Positions 1-9,178 are shown, numbered from the stretch's first letter. The stretch: 35,730 bases of DNA from an uncultured Pedobacter sp. (GCF_946479715.1 NZ_CAMLHF010000034.1:1-35730), one strand, 5' to 3'. Made by a program: numbers and translations. The notes: generated by a model from the sequence alone, not told the origin.

Positions 1-1
1 T

Positions 2-745
2 AAAGACATAGATAATTACGGTTTACTTGGGTTAACTAACGGCGGATTAAGCTTTATTGAAAATCCATATGCACTTAAGTTTGTCCTAAATGAGCCAATA
101 GAAAGTGCAGCCGATGATGATGAAGATGATGTGAAGCATGGCAGCGGAGCTGTAGATGCTCAGTTATTGCAGTTGTTGAAAGACCTGAGAAAGAAAATTG
201 CCAAACAAAAAAACGTACCTCCTTTTGTCGTATTTCAGGATCCATCTCTTGAAGAGATGTGTACCCATTATCCAATTTCGATGGACGAGCTAAAGCAAAT
301 CTCTGGAGTTGGTCATGGAAAGGCGCTTAAATTTGGAGGATCTTTTCTTGAGCTGATCAAAAAATATGTAGAGGATAATGATATCGAACGTCCTATTGAT
401 CTTATTATTAAAACCCAGGCCAATAAATCTCAGCTTAAGGTATCGATTATTCAGAATATAGATAGAAAAATTGGCCTTGAAGACATTGCAAAATCAAAGG
501 GTATCACATACGATGATATTTTAAAAGAAGTAGAAGCAATTGTAAACTCTGGCACCAAACTAAATCTTAGCTACTTTGTAGATGAAGTGATAGATGAGGA
601 CCGTCAGGATGAAGTATTTGATTATTTCCAATCAGCAGAAAATGACTCAATTGATGAAGCATTAAGAGAACTTGGAGAATCAGATTATTCTCGTGAAGAA
701 ATACAGCTGATGCGTATTAAATTCATGTCAGAACTAGGTAACTAA
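2..745 (+). CDS. recQ: ATP-dependent DNA helicase RecQ, C-terminal part (5' truncated by window edge)
   Basis: The reading frame is open to the first base of the window, so this is the last 247 residues of a longer protein and not a gene starting at the GTG at 131. The first ~25 residues look like the end of the RecQ winged-helix (RQC) domain. An HRDC domain follows (about residues 55-125), with the pattern PSLEEMCTHYPISMDEL and then a helix-hairpin-helix-like GVGHGKALKFG. The remaining ~110 residues form an acidic helical tail of the HTH_40 type, a known addition in RecQ proteins of Bacteroidota. RecQ is a 3'-5' helicase used in recombination repair and replication restart. The helicase motor lies upstream of the window. 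kdsA starts 14 bp downstream on the same strand and may be co-transcribed. The family assignment is firm from HRDC and context; the motor motifs cannot be checked here. Confidence 0.88.
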   Translation, partial: KDIDNYGLLGLTNGGLSFIENPYALKFVLNEPIESAADDDEDDVKHGSGAVDAQLLQLLKDLRKKIAKQKNVPPFVVFQDPSLEEMCTHYPISMDELKQISGVGHGKALKFGGSFLELIKKYVEDNDIERPIDLIIKTQANKSQLKVSIIQNIDRKIGLEDIAKSKGITYDDILKEVEAIVNSGTKLNLSYFVDEVIDEDRQDEVFDYFQSAENDSIDEALRELGESDYSREEIQLMRIKFMSELGN

Positions 746-759
746 CAATAAAAACAACA

Positions 760-1575
760 ATGATCAATTTCCCTTTAGATAATTTCAAAAATCAGGAATC
801 AGGTAATTTCTTTTTAATGGCCGGTCCTTGTGCTATAGAAGGCGAAGAAATAGCCATGCGTATAGCCGAAAAGATAGTTACAATAACAGATAAGCTACAA
901 ATACCATATATTTTTAAAGGTTCATACCGTAAAGCTAACCGCTCTAAAGGTGATTCTTTTACTGGAATTGGTGATGAAAAAGCACTTAAAATATTAGAGA
1001 AAGTAAGTAAAACTTTTGGCGTACCAACGGTAACAGATATTCATGAAAGCGCTGAAGCAGCTATGGCTGCTGCTTACGTTGATGTGTTGCAGATTCCAGC
1101 TTTTTTATGCCGACAAACAGACTTGTTAATTGCAGCTGCCAAAACAAATAAGGTTGTAAACGTTAAAAAAGGCCAGTTTTTATCTGCCGGATCAATGAAG
1201 TTTGCCGTAGAAAAAGTAGTTGAAGCGGGAAATAATAAAGTGATCCTTACAGATAGAGGTAATACTTTTGGGTATCAGGACCTTATTGTAGACTACCGTG
1301 GTTTGCCCGAAATGCAATCTTTTGGAGTACCTGTTGTTATGGATTGTACTCATTCATTACAGCAACCGAATCAAAGCAGTGGTGTAACCGGAGGTAAACC
1401 TGCATTAATAGAAACTATTGCTAAGGCTGCAATTGCAGTAGGAGCTGATGGTTTGTTTATTGAAACGCATCCTGATCCGGCAAATGCAAAATCAGATGGT
1501 GCTAACATGCTGCATCTCGATTTGCTCGAAGACCTTTTGATTAAACTAATTAGAGTAAGAAAAGCGGTTATTTAA
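760..1575 (+). CDS. kdsA: 3-deoxy-8-phosphooctulonate synthase (KDO-8-P synthase)
   Basis: This cytoplasmic enzyme condenses phosphoenolpyruvate with D-arabinose 5-phosphate to give KDO-8-phosphate, the precursor of the Kdo sugar of lipopolysaccharide inner core. The 271-residue protein is close to the usual length (about 280). Family signatures run through the whole chain: the N-terminal MAGPCAIEG block, FKGSYRKANRSK, the GIGDEKALKIL segment, DVLQIPAFLCRQTDLL, and VMDCTHSLQQPN followed by a C-terminal ETHPDP motif typical of the PEP and metal site. The Cys in the ILCAIEG-like N-terminal GPCAIEG position matches metal-dependent members, but I would not assign metal dependence from that alone. 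The gene follows recQ by 14 bp. Its stop codon lies inside a strong hairpin (1560-1585) that probably ends transcription from both sides. Confidence 0.95.
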   Translation: MINFPLDNFKNQESGNFFLMAGPCAIEGEEIAMRIAEKIVTITDKLQIPYIFKGSYRKANRSKGDSFTGIGDEKALKILEKVSKTFGVPTVTDIHESAEAAMAAAYVDVLQIPAFLCRQTDLLIAAAKTNKVVNVKKGQFLSAGSMKFAVEKVVEAGNNKVILTDRGNTFGYQDLIVDYRGLPEMQSFGVPVVMDCTHSLQQPNQSSGVTGGKPALIETIAKAAIAVGADGLFIETHPDPANAKSDGANMLHLDLLEDLLIKLIRVRKAVI

Positions 1576-1585
1576 CCGCTTTTTT
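1560..1585 (+). terminator. Intrinsic terminator overlapping the kdsA stop codon
   Basis: A perfect 10-bp stem pairs AAAAGCGGTT (1560-1569) with AACCGCTTTT (1574-1583) around a 4-nt ATTT loop, followed by further T residues. The kdsA stop codon TAA (1573-1575) lies in the loop and right arm. The left arm read on the other strand also ends in a T run, so the structure can serve the convergent OmpA-family gene ending at 1589. Only 13 bp separate the two stop codons. Confidence 0.75.
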
Positions 1586-1588
1586 CTG

Positions 1589-3487
1589 TTAAAGCTTACT
1601 GATAACAAAAGAAGTTCTACGGTTCAGTTTTCTATTTTCTTCAGTGGTGTTGGCTGCGATAGGTTTCGATTCGCCATACCCTTTGTAAGTTAAACGCTCA
1701 GCCGCTATTTTATGTTCTAGAAGGTAATCATAAACTGCTTTGGCGCGTTGCATAGAGAGTTTTTCGTTATCCTTTACATTTCCCACATTATCAGTATGTC
1801 CCTGTATTTCAATACTTATGTTGGCATTATTCTTTATAAGATCTATAAGCGTAGTTAATTCGGTAACCGATGCAGGCAGTAAATTATATTGGTTCGTGTT
1901 AAAGAATATGTTTTTCAATATAACATTGGTACCTATCTTAAGTTTTTCCAATAAAATCTCCAGTAGAAAGGGTTTATTAGTATATGAGCTATTCAATTCA
2001 TAATTCTCAGAATAAAACAAATAGCCATCAGAACTGGCGTTAAAGGCATAGTTTCCTCCAATTGGCATTACGGCAAGGAAATCTCCAGTCTCTTTAGATG
2101 TATAATCGTTATATTCAGTTTTCCCATTTTTTAGATTCACTACCTGAACCTTTGCTTCTACAAATGCACCTGTTTCTTTATCCTTTACAATGCCTTTTAC
2201 ATAAGTAATGGGGAGTGGCTTTTTGTTTTCCGGCATTTTAAACTGGTAAATGTCCATGTCGCCAAATCCTCCTTTTAAGTTAGAAGAAAACAAACCTTCA
2301 GTTCCATCAGGAGTAACTATTAAGCCCGTTTCTTCATTAAATGTATTAATAGGATAACCCATATTTTCTGGTTTGCCCCAATGCCCTGCCTCATCCAATC
2401 TACTTAAAAAAATGTCCTTATTTCCTAATCCGGGCCAGCCGTCCGACGAAAAATAAAGCGTTTTCCCATCAGGATGGATAAATGGAGTATGCTCATCATA
2501 TGGCGTGTTTATTTCTGGACCAAGATTTTCAGGGACGCCCCAATATCCGTCACTTTTTAATACGCTTTTCCATATATCGTAGCCGCCTAAACCACCTGGT
2601 CGGTTGCTTACAAAATACAGAGTGGTGCCATCAGGACTAATTGCAGGTTGTGAATCCCAAAACGGTGAGTTTAAAGGAGCACCAAGATTAAAAGGTTCAC
2701 CCCAGTTATTACCTTCTTTGTGGCTAACATAAATGTCGCATCTGCCTAAACCATCAGGTCTGTTGCATCCAGTAAAAAATAAATAAAGTCCGTCAGGGGA
2801 GATAGATTGAGCACCCTCATTAAATTTTGAAGTGTTAATTTTATCACTTAATGGAGTAGGGGTAGTCCATTCTTTATTAACCTTGGCAGAAATAAAGAAA
2901 TCTTCGTTTCCATCTATGTTTCTGCTAAAAATTAGTTTTTCCCCATCCGCAGTAATGGAAGGAAAGTAGTCTCTGTAGCTTGAATTTATCTCTTTTCCAA
3001 GGTTAACAGGCTCGTATTTCTGGGGAGATCTTATTGCTGAAACAGCAAACTCACAATCTTTAAGGTATTTATTGGCTTTGTTAATGAAATCTTTATCATT
3101 TCCTTTATAGTTTTTAATAAAGAGCCCAATGTGTTTTAATGCGTTCGAATAGTCGCCTGTATTCAACTCAGATTCAGCTAAACCATAAAACAAACGAGAA
3201 TCAGCTTTATCAGCTCCAAGATTTAAAGCACTAAGATATGCCGTTTTAGCGGCCTCAAAGTTCTTTGTTCTTCGATTGATATCGCCAAGTTGTATAAAGG
3301 CAAACTGAAAAGACGGATCTTCTTTTACAGTCTCTAATAAAGCAGAAACGGCAAGGTCATAATTATCTTGCTTTAAATAGTTCTGAGCCTTATCAAAATT
3401 GGTCTGCGCCTTCTTTATATTGGTGGTTTGAGCACCAGCACGTGCAACAACAAAGAGTAGGAAGAACAGGAGCAACGTTTTCTTCAT
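1589..3487 (-). CDS. Outer-membrane OmpA-family protein with TPR, WD40-like propeller and CRD domains (PorE-like)
   Basis: This 632-residue envelope protein has a cleavable signal peptide (about 1-19, ending ARAGAQ). TPR-like repeats follow at about 22-150. A PD40/WD40-like propeller spans about 160-415, shown by recurring phrases such as SPDGLYLFFTG, SPDGTTLYFVSNRPGG and HPDGKTLYFSSDG. A carboxypeptidase-regulatory-like domain sits at about 425-510. The C-terminal OmpA peptidoglycan-binding domain (about 525-632) carries IEIQGHTDN and ERLTYKGYGESKP. The order TPR-propeller-CRD-OmpA is that described for PorE of the type IX secretion system in Porphyromonas, so a peptidoglycan-anchored T9SS accessory role is possible. 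Many Bacteroidota genomes hold several paralogues of this architecture, so orthology cannot be claimed. It is monocistronic and convergent with kdsA. Confidence 0.85.
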   Translation of the reverse strand: MKKTLLLFFLLFVVARAGAQTTNIKKAQTNFDKAQNYLKQDNYDLAVSALLETVKEDPSFQFAFIQLGDINRRTKNFEAAKTAYLSALNLGADKADSRLFYGLAESELNTGDYSNALKHIGLFIKNYKGNDKDFINKANKYLKDCEFAVSAIRSPQKYEPVNLGKEINSSYRDYFPSITADGEKLIFSRNIDGNEDFFISAKVNKEWTTPTPLSDKINTSKFNEGAQSISPDGLYLFFTGCNRPDGLGRCDIYVSHKEGNNWGEPFNLGAPLNSPFWDSQPAISPDGTTLYFVSNRPGGLGGYDIWKSVLKSDGYWGVPENLGPEINTPYDEHTPFIHPDGKTLYFSSDGWPGLGNKDIFLSRLDEAGHWGKPENMGYPINTFNEETGLIVTPDGTEGLFSSNLKGGFGDMDIYQFKMPENKKPLPITYVKGIVKDKETGAFVEAKVQVVNLKNGKTEYNDYTSKETGDFLAVMPIGGNYAFNASSDGYLFYSENYELNSSYTNKPFLLEILLEKLKIGTNVILKNIFFNTNQYNLLPASVTELTTLIDLIKNNANISIEIQGHTDNVGNVKDNEKLSMQRAKAVYDYLLEHKIAAERLTYKGYGESKPIAANTTEENRKLNRRTSFVISKL

Positions 3488-3537
3488 TGACGCTTATATT
3501 AACGATAATATTAAATATAGCGAAATAGATAGAAAAC

Positions 3538-4161
3538 CTATGGGATATTTAAGAATTTATGTGTCTGTAAAGAGATTTCCCATTTCGGATTTGCCATTAC
3601 ATAATCAATGATCAATGGAGTAATCTCCTTTGATTTTGACCACTCTGGCTGTAAATATAGTTTACAGCTTTCGGAAACGGTTTCGGCATATTTCTCTGCC
3701 CATTCGAAATCACTTTTGTTGAACACAATAACCTTTAGTTCGTTTGCAAAAGGTGTAATATCGGGTCTTGGGGCTTTAAATTTCTTTGGCGATAAACAAA
3801 TCCAATCCCATTCTCCAGAAAGCGGGTATGCACCAGAGGTTTCAATAAAGGTTAATATTTTCCGTTCGCGAAGCTTTTGAGTAAGGTAATCGAGGTTATA
3901 GATTAAAGGCTCCCCACCGGTAATTACGACTGCTTTACCTGGAAAAGTATCGGCTTTAGCAACAATATCATCAGATAAAGTGAGCGGGTGTAGTTCAGCA
4001 TCCCAGCTTTCCTTTACATCACACCAGTGACAACCAACATCACAACCGCCTAAACGAATAAAATAAGCTGCTTTACCGGTATTAAATCCTTCTCCTTGTA
4101 TAGTGTAAAACTCTTCCATTAATGGAAGTAGCGTGCCGTCTGCTGGTATTTGATGTGCCAT
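3538..4161 (-). CDS. queE: 7-carboxy-7-deazaguanine synthase (radical SAM)
   Basis: QueE rearranges 6-carboxy-tetrahydropterin to 7-carboxy-7-deazaguanine, a radical step in synthesis of preQ0 and queuosine. The 207-residue protein has the QGEGFNTGKAAYFIRLGGC entry motif and the 4Fe-4S cluster site C40-x3-C44-x2-C47 (CDVGCHWCD). This spacing is the normal radical SAM cysteine pattern, without the long insert of E. coli-type QueE. VVITGGEPL is the SAM-binding GGE motif, and LSPKKFKAPRP is typical of the family. A Bacteroidota -7 element on the minus strand at 4173-4180 predicts a very short leader. A YhhQ-type transporter at 11.2 kb belongs to the same vitamin-like pathway but lies in a separate transcription unit. 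Confidence 0.93.
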   Translation of the reverse strand: MAHQIPADGTLLPLMEEFYTIQGEGFNTGKAAYFIRLGGCDVGCHWCDVKESWDAELHPLTLSDDIVAKADTFPGKAVVITGGEPLIYNLDYLTQKLRERKILTFIETSGAYPLSGEWDWICLSPKKFKAPRPDITPFANELKVIVFNKSDFEWAEKYAETVSESCKLYLQPEWSKSKEITPLIIDYVMANPKWEISLQTHKFLNIP

Positions 4162-4172
4162 ATATAAGGTTG

Positions 4173-4180
4173 CAAAGTTA
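4173..4180 (-). promoter_or_regulatory. Predicted -7 promoter element of queE
   Basis: Read on the minus strand this is TAACTTTG, an exact match to the Bacteroidota primary-sigma -7 consensus TAnnTTTG. Eleven bases separate it from the queE ATG (4161), so transcription should begin only about five bases before the start codon. I see no convincing -33 TTG partner, so this is a prediction from one box. Confidence 0.45.
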
Positions 4181-4277
4181 AATAAATATCCGGGGGAAAT
4201 TAGATTATATGTATATTGAGCGAATATAAATGACCTATCTGTGAAGAAGTTGTTTGAAATTTAATTAGAGTTCAATT

Positions 4278-4610
4278 TTGAAGTGGCATAAAATAGAGAC
4301 AGAAATACCCGACGAGGAATTTGTGAAGCAGATCAATGTTGATGGTAAAAAGCTCTGTCTGGTAAAGCACCAACAAAAACTTTTTGTAGTACAAAACACC
4401 TGTCCGCATGCCGGGGGTATTCTAAGTGGCGGATGGTGTAAAAACGGGCACCTCATTTGTCCTATTCATCGTTGGGAATATAATCTTGAAAACGGAAGAG
4501 GAGCAGAGGGGCAGGGCGATTACATAGATATTTACCCGTTAGAAACAAGATCTGACGGGGTTTATATAGGTTTTAAAGAAAGCTGGATTAAAAAGCTTTT
4601 TGGAAAATAA
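4278..4610 (+). CDS. Rieske [2Fe-2S] ferredoxin-type protein
   Basis: This 110-residue soluble electron-transfer protein shows the Rieske cluster ligands C42-x-H44 (CPHAGG) and C61-x2-H64 (CPIHRW), separated by 16 residues as in Rieske ferredoxins and the NirD/small-subunit group. There is no signal peptide or membrane segment. The start must be TTG at 4278: an in-frame stop lies at 4266-4268 and the next ATG would remove needed strands of the fold. No oxygenase or reductase partner is adjacent, so the redox partner is unknown. It is flanked by queE (divergent) and folD (convergent). The family is certain; the pathway is not. Confidence 0.85.
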   Translation: MKWHKIETEIPDEEFVKQINVDGKKLCLVKHQQKLFVVQNTCPHAGGILSGGWCKNGHLICPIHRWEYNLENGRGAEGQGDYIDIYPLETRSDGVYIGFKESWIKKLFGK

Positions 4611-4628
4611 GATGTTAAAGAAACTTAC

Positions 4629-5510
4629 TTACCCGTAAATTTCTTTTTTAGCTGATGCAAGTGTGTTTTTTAACAAACCAACGATAGTCATTAACCCAAC
4701 ACCACCCGGAACAGGAGTTATCCATGAAGCTATCGGTGCAACATCTTCAAAATCTACATCTCCATAAAGTTTGTATCCCGATTTGGTAGTAGCAGAAGTT
4801 TCTCTGTTCATACCCACATCAATAACGATAGCACCAGGCTTCACCATATCAGCAGTAATGAAGTTCTTTTTGCCAATAGCAGCAATAATGATATCACCCT
4901 GCAAGCACATTTCTTTTAAGTTGGTAGTTCTGCTATGGGTAAGGCTTACCGTACAGTTACCAGGATTTGCATTGCGGGCCATAAGGATACTCATTGGGCT
5001 ACCAACAATGTTACTTCTACCCACCACTACGCAATGTTTACCAACAGTATCTATTTGATAAGATTGCAACATTAGCATAATGCCGTAAGGCGTTGCAGGA
5101 ATAAAGCATGGTAAATTACGCATCATGCGTCCTAAATTGATTGGATGAAAACCATCTACATCCTTACGGTGGTCGATAGCTTCAGTTACCTTTTCAGGAT
5201 CAATATGTTTAGGAAGTGGAAGTTGAACAATTAAACCGTCAACACCGGCATCTTCGTTAATTTCTTTAACTTTTTGCAACAGTTCTTCCTCAGTAACGGT
5301 AACATCATATCTGATCAGTGAAGACTGGAAGCCAACTTTTTCGCAGTTTTTCATCTTGCTGGCAACATAAGTCTCACTTCCGCCATCATTACCAACAAGT
5401 ATGGCTACCAGGTGAGGCTTTCTGCCGCTCTCTGCTAAAAAATCTGCAGCCTCAACTGCTATTTCCTGTTTTATTTTCTCTGATACAAATTTTCCGTCAA
5501 GTAACTGCAT
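4629..5510 (-). CDS. folD: Bifunctional methylenetetrahydrofolate dehydrogenase / methenyltetrahydrofolate cyclohydrolase
   Basis: FolD interconverts 5,10-methylene-, 5,10-methenyl- and 10-formyl-tetrahydrofolate using NADP in the cytoplasm. The 293-residue length is normal. Signatures are the catalytic Lys region [15 protein letters not shown], the [12 protein letters not shown] motif, [13 protein letters not shown], the dinucleotide-binding [13 protein letters not shown] segment, and the C-terminal [11 protein letters not shown] block. It lies 59 bp downstream of lepA on the same strand. That gap holds a 6-bp AT-rich hairpin (5539-5555), too weak to call a terminator, so read-through from lepA is possible. 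The gene is convergent with the Rieske gene. Confidence 0.95.
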   Translation of the reverse strand: MQLLDGKFVSEKIKQEIAVEAADFLAESGRKPHLVAILVGNDGGSETYVASKMKNCEKVGFQSSLIRYDVTVTEEELLQKVKEINEDAGVDGLIVQLPLPKHIDPEKVTEAIDHRKDVDGFHPINLGRMMRNLPCFIPATPYGIMLMLQSYQIDTVGKHCVVVGRSNIVGSPMSILMARNANPGNCTVSLTHSRTTNLKEMCLQGDIIIAAIGKKNFITADMVKPGAIVIDVGMNRETSATTKSGYKLYGDVDFEDVAPIASWITPVPGGVGLMTIVGLLKNTLASAKKEIYG

Positions 5511-5569
5511 TTAAATGATGTTGTTCGTTAATAAATATATTCAGTCAGGCTGAATTGTTGCAATAAATG

Positions 5570-7357
5570 TTAATCTAATTTCAATACCGCCATAAATGCA
5601 GTTTGTGGAATTTCCACATTTCCTACCTGGCGCATACGTTTCTTACCTTGTTTCTGTTTTTCCAATAACTTACGTTTACGGGAAATATCACCACCATAAC
5701 ATTTTGCGGTAACATCTTTACGTAAAGCACTAAGTGTTTCACGGGCAATAACTTTTGCGCCAATAGACGCCTGTATTTTAATCTCGAATTGCTGACGAGG
5801 AATTAATTCTCGCAGTTTTTCGCAAATTTTCTTTCCAAAATCGTAAGCATTGCTACGGTGAATCAATGATGATAAAGCATCAACTGGCTCTTCATTCAGC
5901 AGCATATCCAATCTCACTAAATCCGACTTGCGGTAACCAACCTGATGGTAGTCAAACGAGGCATAACCTTTGGAAATTGTTTTCAGCTTATCATAAAAGT
6001 CAAAAACGATTTCTCCCATAGGCATTTCAAAAACAAGTTCTACACGATCTGAAGTCAGGTACGATTGATTTACAATAATCCCTCTCTTCTGAATACAAAG
6101 TGACATTACCGGCCCAACAAATTCGGCCTTGGTAATGATATTTGCTTTGATATAAGGTTCTTCTACAGAATCCAATTTACTTGGGTCTGGTAAATCAGAA
6201 GGATTGTTTACAGTAACTTCTTCGCCCTTAGTGGTGTGCGCGATATATGATACGTTTGGTACGGTTGTAATAACCGTCATGTCAAATTCACGCTCTAAAC
6301 GTTCCTGGATAATTTCCATGTGCAGCATTCCTAAGAAACCGCAACGGAAACCGAAGCCTAAAGCCGCAGAACTTTCAGGTTCAAATACAATAGAAGCATC
6401 GTTAAGCTGCAACTTGTGCATTGCCTCACGCAATTCCTCAAACTCATCAGTATCAACAGGGTAAATTCCAGCGAAAACCATTGGTTTAACCTCTTCAAAA
6501 CCTTGAATTGATTCTAACGACGGTCTGTCGACAGTAGTAATCGTATCACCAACTTTTACTTCACGGGCTTCTTTGATCCCCGAAATAATATAACCTACAT
6601 CACCGGTCTTAACAACACTGCGTGGCGACATATCCAGTTTCAGGATACCAACTTCGTCTGCTAGATATTGTTTGCCTGTGTTTATAAATTTAACTTTATC
6701 ACCCTTTTTAATCTGGCCGTTTACTACTTTAAAGTAAGCGATAATCCCTCTGAATGGATTAAAAACAGAGTCGAAAATCAGTGCCTGTAAAGGGCCGTCA
6801 GGATCGCCGACCGGAGCAGGAACACGATCTACAATTGCCTGAATAATATCAGGAATTCCCAAGCCAGTTTTACCCGATGCGGGGATAATCTCTTCACGTT
6901 TACAGCCAATTAAATCAATAATCTGATCTTTTACTTCCTCGGGCATTGCCCCGGGTAAATCCATTTTATTTAAAATCGGGATAATTTCAAGATCGTGCTC
7001 TAAAGCCAAATATAAGTTTGAAATGGTTTGTGCCTGAATCCCTTGAGATGCATCAACAATAAGCAATGCGCCTTCGCAAGCTGCAATAGAACGCGAAACT
7101 TCGTAAGAAAAATCTACGTGTCCGGGAGTATCAATCAGGTTAAAATTGTATTCAATTTCACCAACCTTATAGTTCATTTGTATGGCATGACTTTTAATAG
7201 TTATGCCTCGCTCACGCTCAAGGTCCATGTTATCCAATAACTGGGCCTGCGATTCACGTTGAGAAATCGTAGCGGTATATTCCAATAAACGGTCAGCCAA
7301 GGTGCTTTTCCCGTGGTCAATATGTGCAATTATGCAAAAATTACGTATATGCTTCAT
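5570..7357 (-). CDS. lepA: Elongation factor 4 (back-translocating GTPase LepA)
   Basis: LepA is a ribosome-binding GTPase affecting initiation and elongation under stress. The 595-residue protein has the G1 loop AHIDHGKST (about 11-19), the RERGITIK switch I, DTPGH in G3, NKMD in G4, then EF-G-like domains. The LepA-specific C-terminal region ends in the basic [21 protein letters not shown] segment (abbreviated as [11 protein letters not shown]...KKRM) that sets LepA apart from EF-G and TypA. The length matches the family. The gene follows cutC by 33 bp but has its own minus-strand -7 element at 7366-7373, so it is probably transcribed separately with a very short leader. Confidence 0.96.
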   Translation of the reverse strand: MKHIRNFCIIAHIDHGKSTLADRLLEYTATISQRESQAQLLDNMDLERERGITIKSHAIQMNYKVGEIEYNFNLIDTPGHVDFSYEVSRSIAACEGALLIVDASQGIQAQTISNLYLALEHDLEIIPILNKMDLPGAMPEEVKDQIIDLIGCKREEIIPASGKTGLGIPDIIQAIVDRVPAPVGDPDGPLQALIFDSVFNPFRGIIAYFKVVNGQIKKGDKVKFINTGKQYLADEVGILKLDMSPRSVVKTGDVGYIISGIKEAREVKVGDTITTVDRPSLESIQGFEEVKPMVFAGIYPVDTDEFEELREAMHKLQLNDASIVFEPESSAALGFGFRCGFLGMLHMEIIQERLEREFDMTVITTVPNVSYIAHTTKGEEVTVNNPSDLPDPSKLDSVEEPYIKANIITKAEFVGPVMSLCIQKRGIIVNQSYLTSDRVELVFEMPMGEIVFDFYDKLKTISKGYASFDYHQVGYRKSDLVRLDMLLNEEPVDALSSLIHRSNAYDFGKKICEKLRELIPRQQFEIKIQASIGAKVIARETLSALRKDVTAKCYGGDISRKRKLLEKQKQGKKRMRQVGNVEIPQTAFMAVLKLD

Positions 7358-7365
7358 CAGTGGCG

Positions 7366-7373
7366 CAAAGATA
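7366..7373 (-). promoter_or_regulatory. Predicted -7 promoter element of lepA
   Basis: On the minus strand this reads TATCTTTG, matching TAnnTTTG exactly. Only eight bases lie between it and the lepA ATG at 7357, which predicts a leader of about two to four bases. It sits in the 33-bp gap after cutC, supporting independent lepA transcription. No clear -33 box is seen. Confidence 0.45.
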
Positions 7374-7390
7374 AGATTTTGAGCGGATTA

Positions 7391-8131
7391 TTATGCAGGT
7401 TTGTTGGCCAGCCCGATTAAATTTTTTACAGTCTCACTATCAGTAAGATCGTAACTGAATTCATCAGCTATGCTCCCCATGCTCAATCTGGGATTTCTGA
7501 ACTGCATTTTGCTTTTTACGGCGTGCCTTGCAGAGGCATGAAACTCTTTAGCGCCTGTTAATTTAATGATGTCAGCAATATTACTTACAGAAACACCTGC
7601 ACCTGGCATAATGATAATTCTTCCCTGAGCCTGATTAATTAGCTTTGCAAGTACATCTACTCCTTTAAGCGCAGAAGATTCTCCGCCTGAAGTAAGAATT
7701 CGCTCACAGCCGAGCTCAATAATATCCTCTAAAGCTTTTTCCAGGTCATTACTCATGTCAAAGGCTCTATGAAATGTTACGGGCATAGGTTTAGCTGCAT
7801 CAATAAGTGCCGCGCATCGTTCTTTATCTACACTACCATCAGCCTTTAAGATGCCTATAACTACTCCATCACAATTTAACGATTTGCAGATTTTTATATC
7901 TTCTTTCATTAAATCAAACTCCAAATCAGAGTATAGAAAATCGCCTCCTCGTGGTCGTATAATAGGGTACACCTTTATAGAAAGCATTTTTTTCGCTAGA
8001 GCGATTGTCGCATAACTTGGAGTTGTGCCACCTTCAGGTAAATTATCGCATAGCTCAACCCTTATTGCACCACCTTCCTGAGCTGCAAGAGCAGATCTTA
8101 CAGAATTGGCGCAAACCTCCATATTTACCAT
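7391..8131 (-). CDS. cutC: CutC family protein (copper homeostasis / TIM-barrel)
   Basis: This 246-residue TIM-barrel protein begins with VCANSVRSALAAQEGGAIRVELC, and has GGTTPS, the IRPRGGDFLYS motif, VTFHRAFDM, ILTSGGESSALKG and IMPGAGVSV, all typical of CutC. The family was named from copper-tolerance phenotypes, but direct copper transport has not been shown and the enzymatic role is uncertain. ATG at 8131 or 8122 are both possible starts (MVNMEV). It is the last gene of a close minus-strand series, 12 bp after the glycosylasparaginase gene. No copper gene is nearby, and association with amide-hydrolysing enzymes is the more visible context. Confidence 0.9.
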   Translation of the reverse strand: MVNMEVCANSVRSALAAQEGGAIRVELCDNLPEGGTTPSYATIALAKKMLSIKVYPIIRPRGGDFLYSDLEFDLMKEDIKICKSLNCDGVVIGILKADGSVDKERCAALIDAAKPMPVTFHRAFDMSNDLEKALEDIIELGCERILTSGGESSALKGVDVLAKLINQAQGRIIIMPGAGVSVSNIADIIKLTGAKEFHASARHAVKSKMQFRNPRLSMGSIADEFSYDLTDSETVKNLIGLANKPA

Positions 8132-8143
8132 GATACTTAGATA

Positions 8144-9178
8144 TTAATAATAACTTTTTCCGGGAATTAACAGGTCATTTTTCTGTTCAGTACAAACGGC
8201 ATAACTAAAGCCTTTCTGAATAGCATAAGCACCATATTCCCCTTTTTTATTGATGGCAAGAAAACCTACTTGTATCACTTTTGCAATTTCAGGTTTCTTT
8301 TTAATGATTCTCATTACGGCCTCTTTGCAGGCGTCTTCGGGCGAATAACCCTGGCGCATCAGTTCTACTACCAGAAAGCTTCCAACGTTACGGATCACTT
8401 CTTCGCCAACTCCGGTAGAGGTAGCACCACCAACCTCATTATCTACATATAAACCAGCGCCAATTATTGGGCTGTCTCCTACGCGACCATGTAGTTTATA
8501 GGCCATTCCACTGGTTGTACATGCGCCGGAGATATTTCCTTTTGCATCAATGGCCAGCATGCCAATGGTATCGTGATTGTATTGATTACCTGGTAATTTA
8601 GTAGGAGCAGCTTTTTGATAAAGCTTGTTCTCAATATTCATTACCGGGGCATATTTTGCGGTTTTAAGCCATTCTTTCCAGGCTTTTTCACTTTCTTTGG
8701 TAAGTAAATTTTCCTTTTTAAAGCCGTTTTCTAATGCAAACTGAAGGGCACCATCGCCAACAAGCATTACATGCGGCGTTTTTTCCATTACCAGTCTGGC
8801 AACTGAAATCGGGTGTATAATATGTTCTAGGCCAGCTACAGAACCACAATTACCATTTTCGTCCATAATACAGGCATCAAGCGTAACGTGACCATCTCTG
8901 TCTGGCAAGCCACCGTAGCCTACAGATTGGTTTTTTGGATCAGCTTCTGGCACGTGAACACCTTGTTCAACTGCGTCCAGCGCTCTGCCGCCCGAAGAAA
9001 GTACTTTCCATGCTGCCTGATTAGCAGCAATTCCAAAATCCCATGTTGAGATTACGATAGGTTTAACATCAACGGAGGTTGATTTTGCCGGAATCATTTC
9101 TGCTATGCTACTTTTATTAACAGCAAGAAGGGAGGCAGATATTGCCGTTGTTTTTATGAATTTTCTACGATTAAACAT
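8144..9178 (-). CDS. N4-(beta-N-acetylglucosaminyl)-L-asparaginase / isoaspartyl-peptidase family Ntn-hydrolase, exported
   Basis: This is a type-2 asparaginase-family Ntn-hydrolase made as a precursor that cuts itself before a catalytic Thr. The Thr is visible in the HDTIG motif at about residue 204, with the downstream GACTTSGMAYK and GDSPIIGAGLY blocks. GRALDAVEQGV and SVGYGGLPD at the N-terminal side resemble the Flavobacterium (Elizabethkingia) glycosylasparaginase that removes N-glycans from asparagine. I set the start at 9178 (MFNRRKFIKTT) because it gives a Tat-like twin-arginine signal. The longer frame begins at 9220 and would overlap the preceding gene. Export suggests action on periplasmic glycopeptides. 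It lies 16 bp after the omega-amidase gene in one operon. Confidence 0.85.
   Translation of the reverse strand: MFNRRKFIKTTAISASLLAVNKSSIAEMIPAKSTSVDVKPIVISTWDFGIAANQAAWKVLSSGGRALDAVEQGVHVPEADPKNQSVGYGGLPDRDGHVTLDACIMDENGNCGSVAGLEHIIHPISVARLVMEKTPHVMLVGDGALQFALENGFKKENLLTKESEKAWKEWLKTAKYAPVMNIENKLYQKAAPTKLPGNQYNHDTIGMLAIDAKGNISGACTTSGMAYKLHGRVGDSPIIGAGLYVDNEVGGATSTGVGEEVIRNVGSFLVVELMRQGYSPEDACKEAVMRIIKKKPEIAKVIQVGFLAINKKGEYGAYAIQKGFSYAVCTEQKNDLLIPGKSYY

Noticed and set aside
131..745. A complete 204-aa HRDC protein starting at GTG 131
   Set aside because: The frame is open from base 2 and the upstream residues continue a RecQ winged-helix; it is the truncated end of recQ.
4611..4628. Bidirectional terminator between the Rieske and folD genes
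   Set aside because: Only a 7-bp AT-only stem (AAAGAAA/TTTCTTT) could be drawn, which is expected by chance in AT-rich DNA.
5539..5555. Terminator between lepA and folD
   Set aside because: The stem is only 6 AT-rich base pairs with no T run; kept as a remark in the folD entry.
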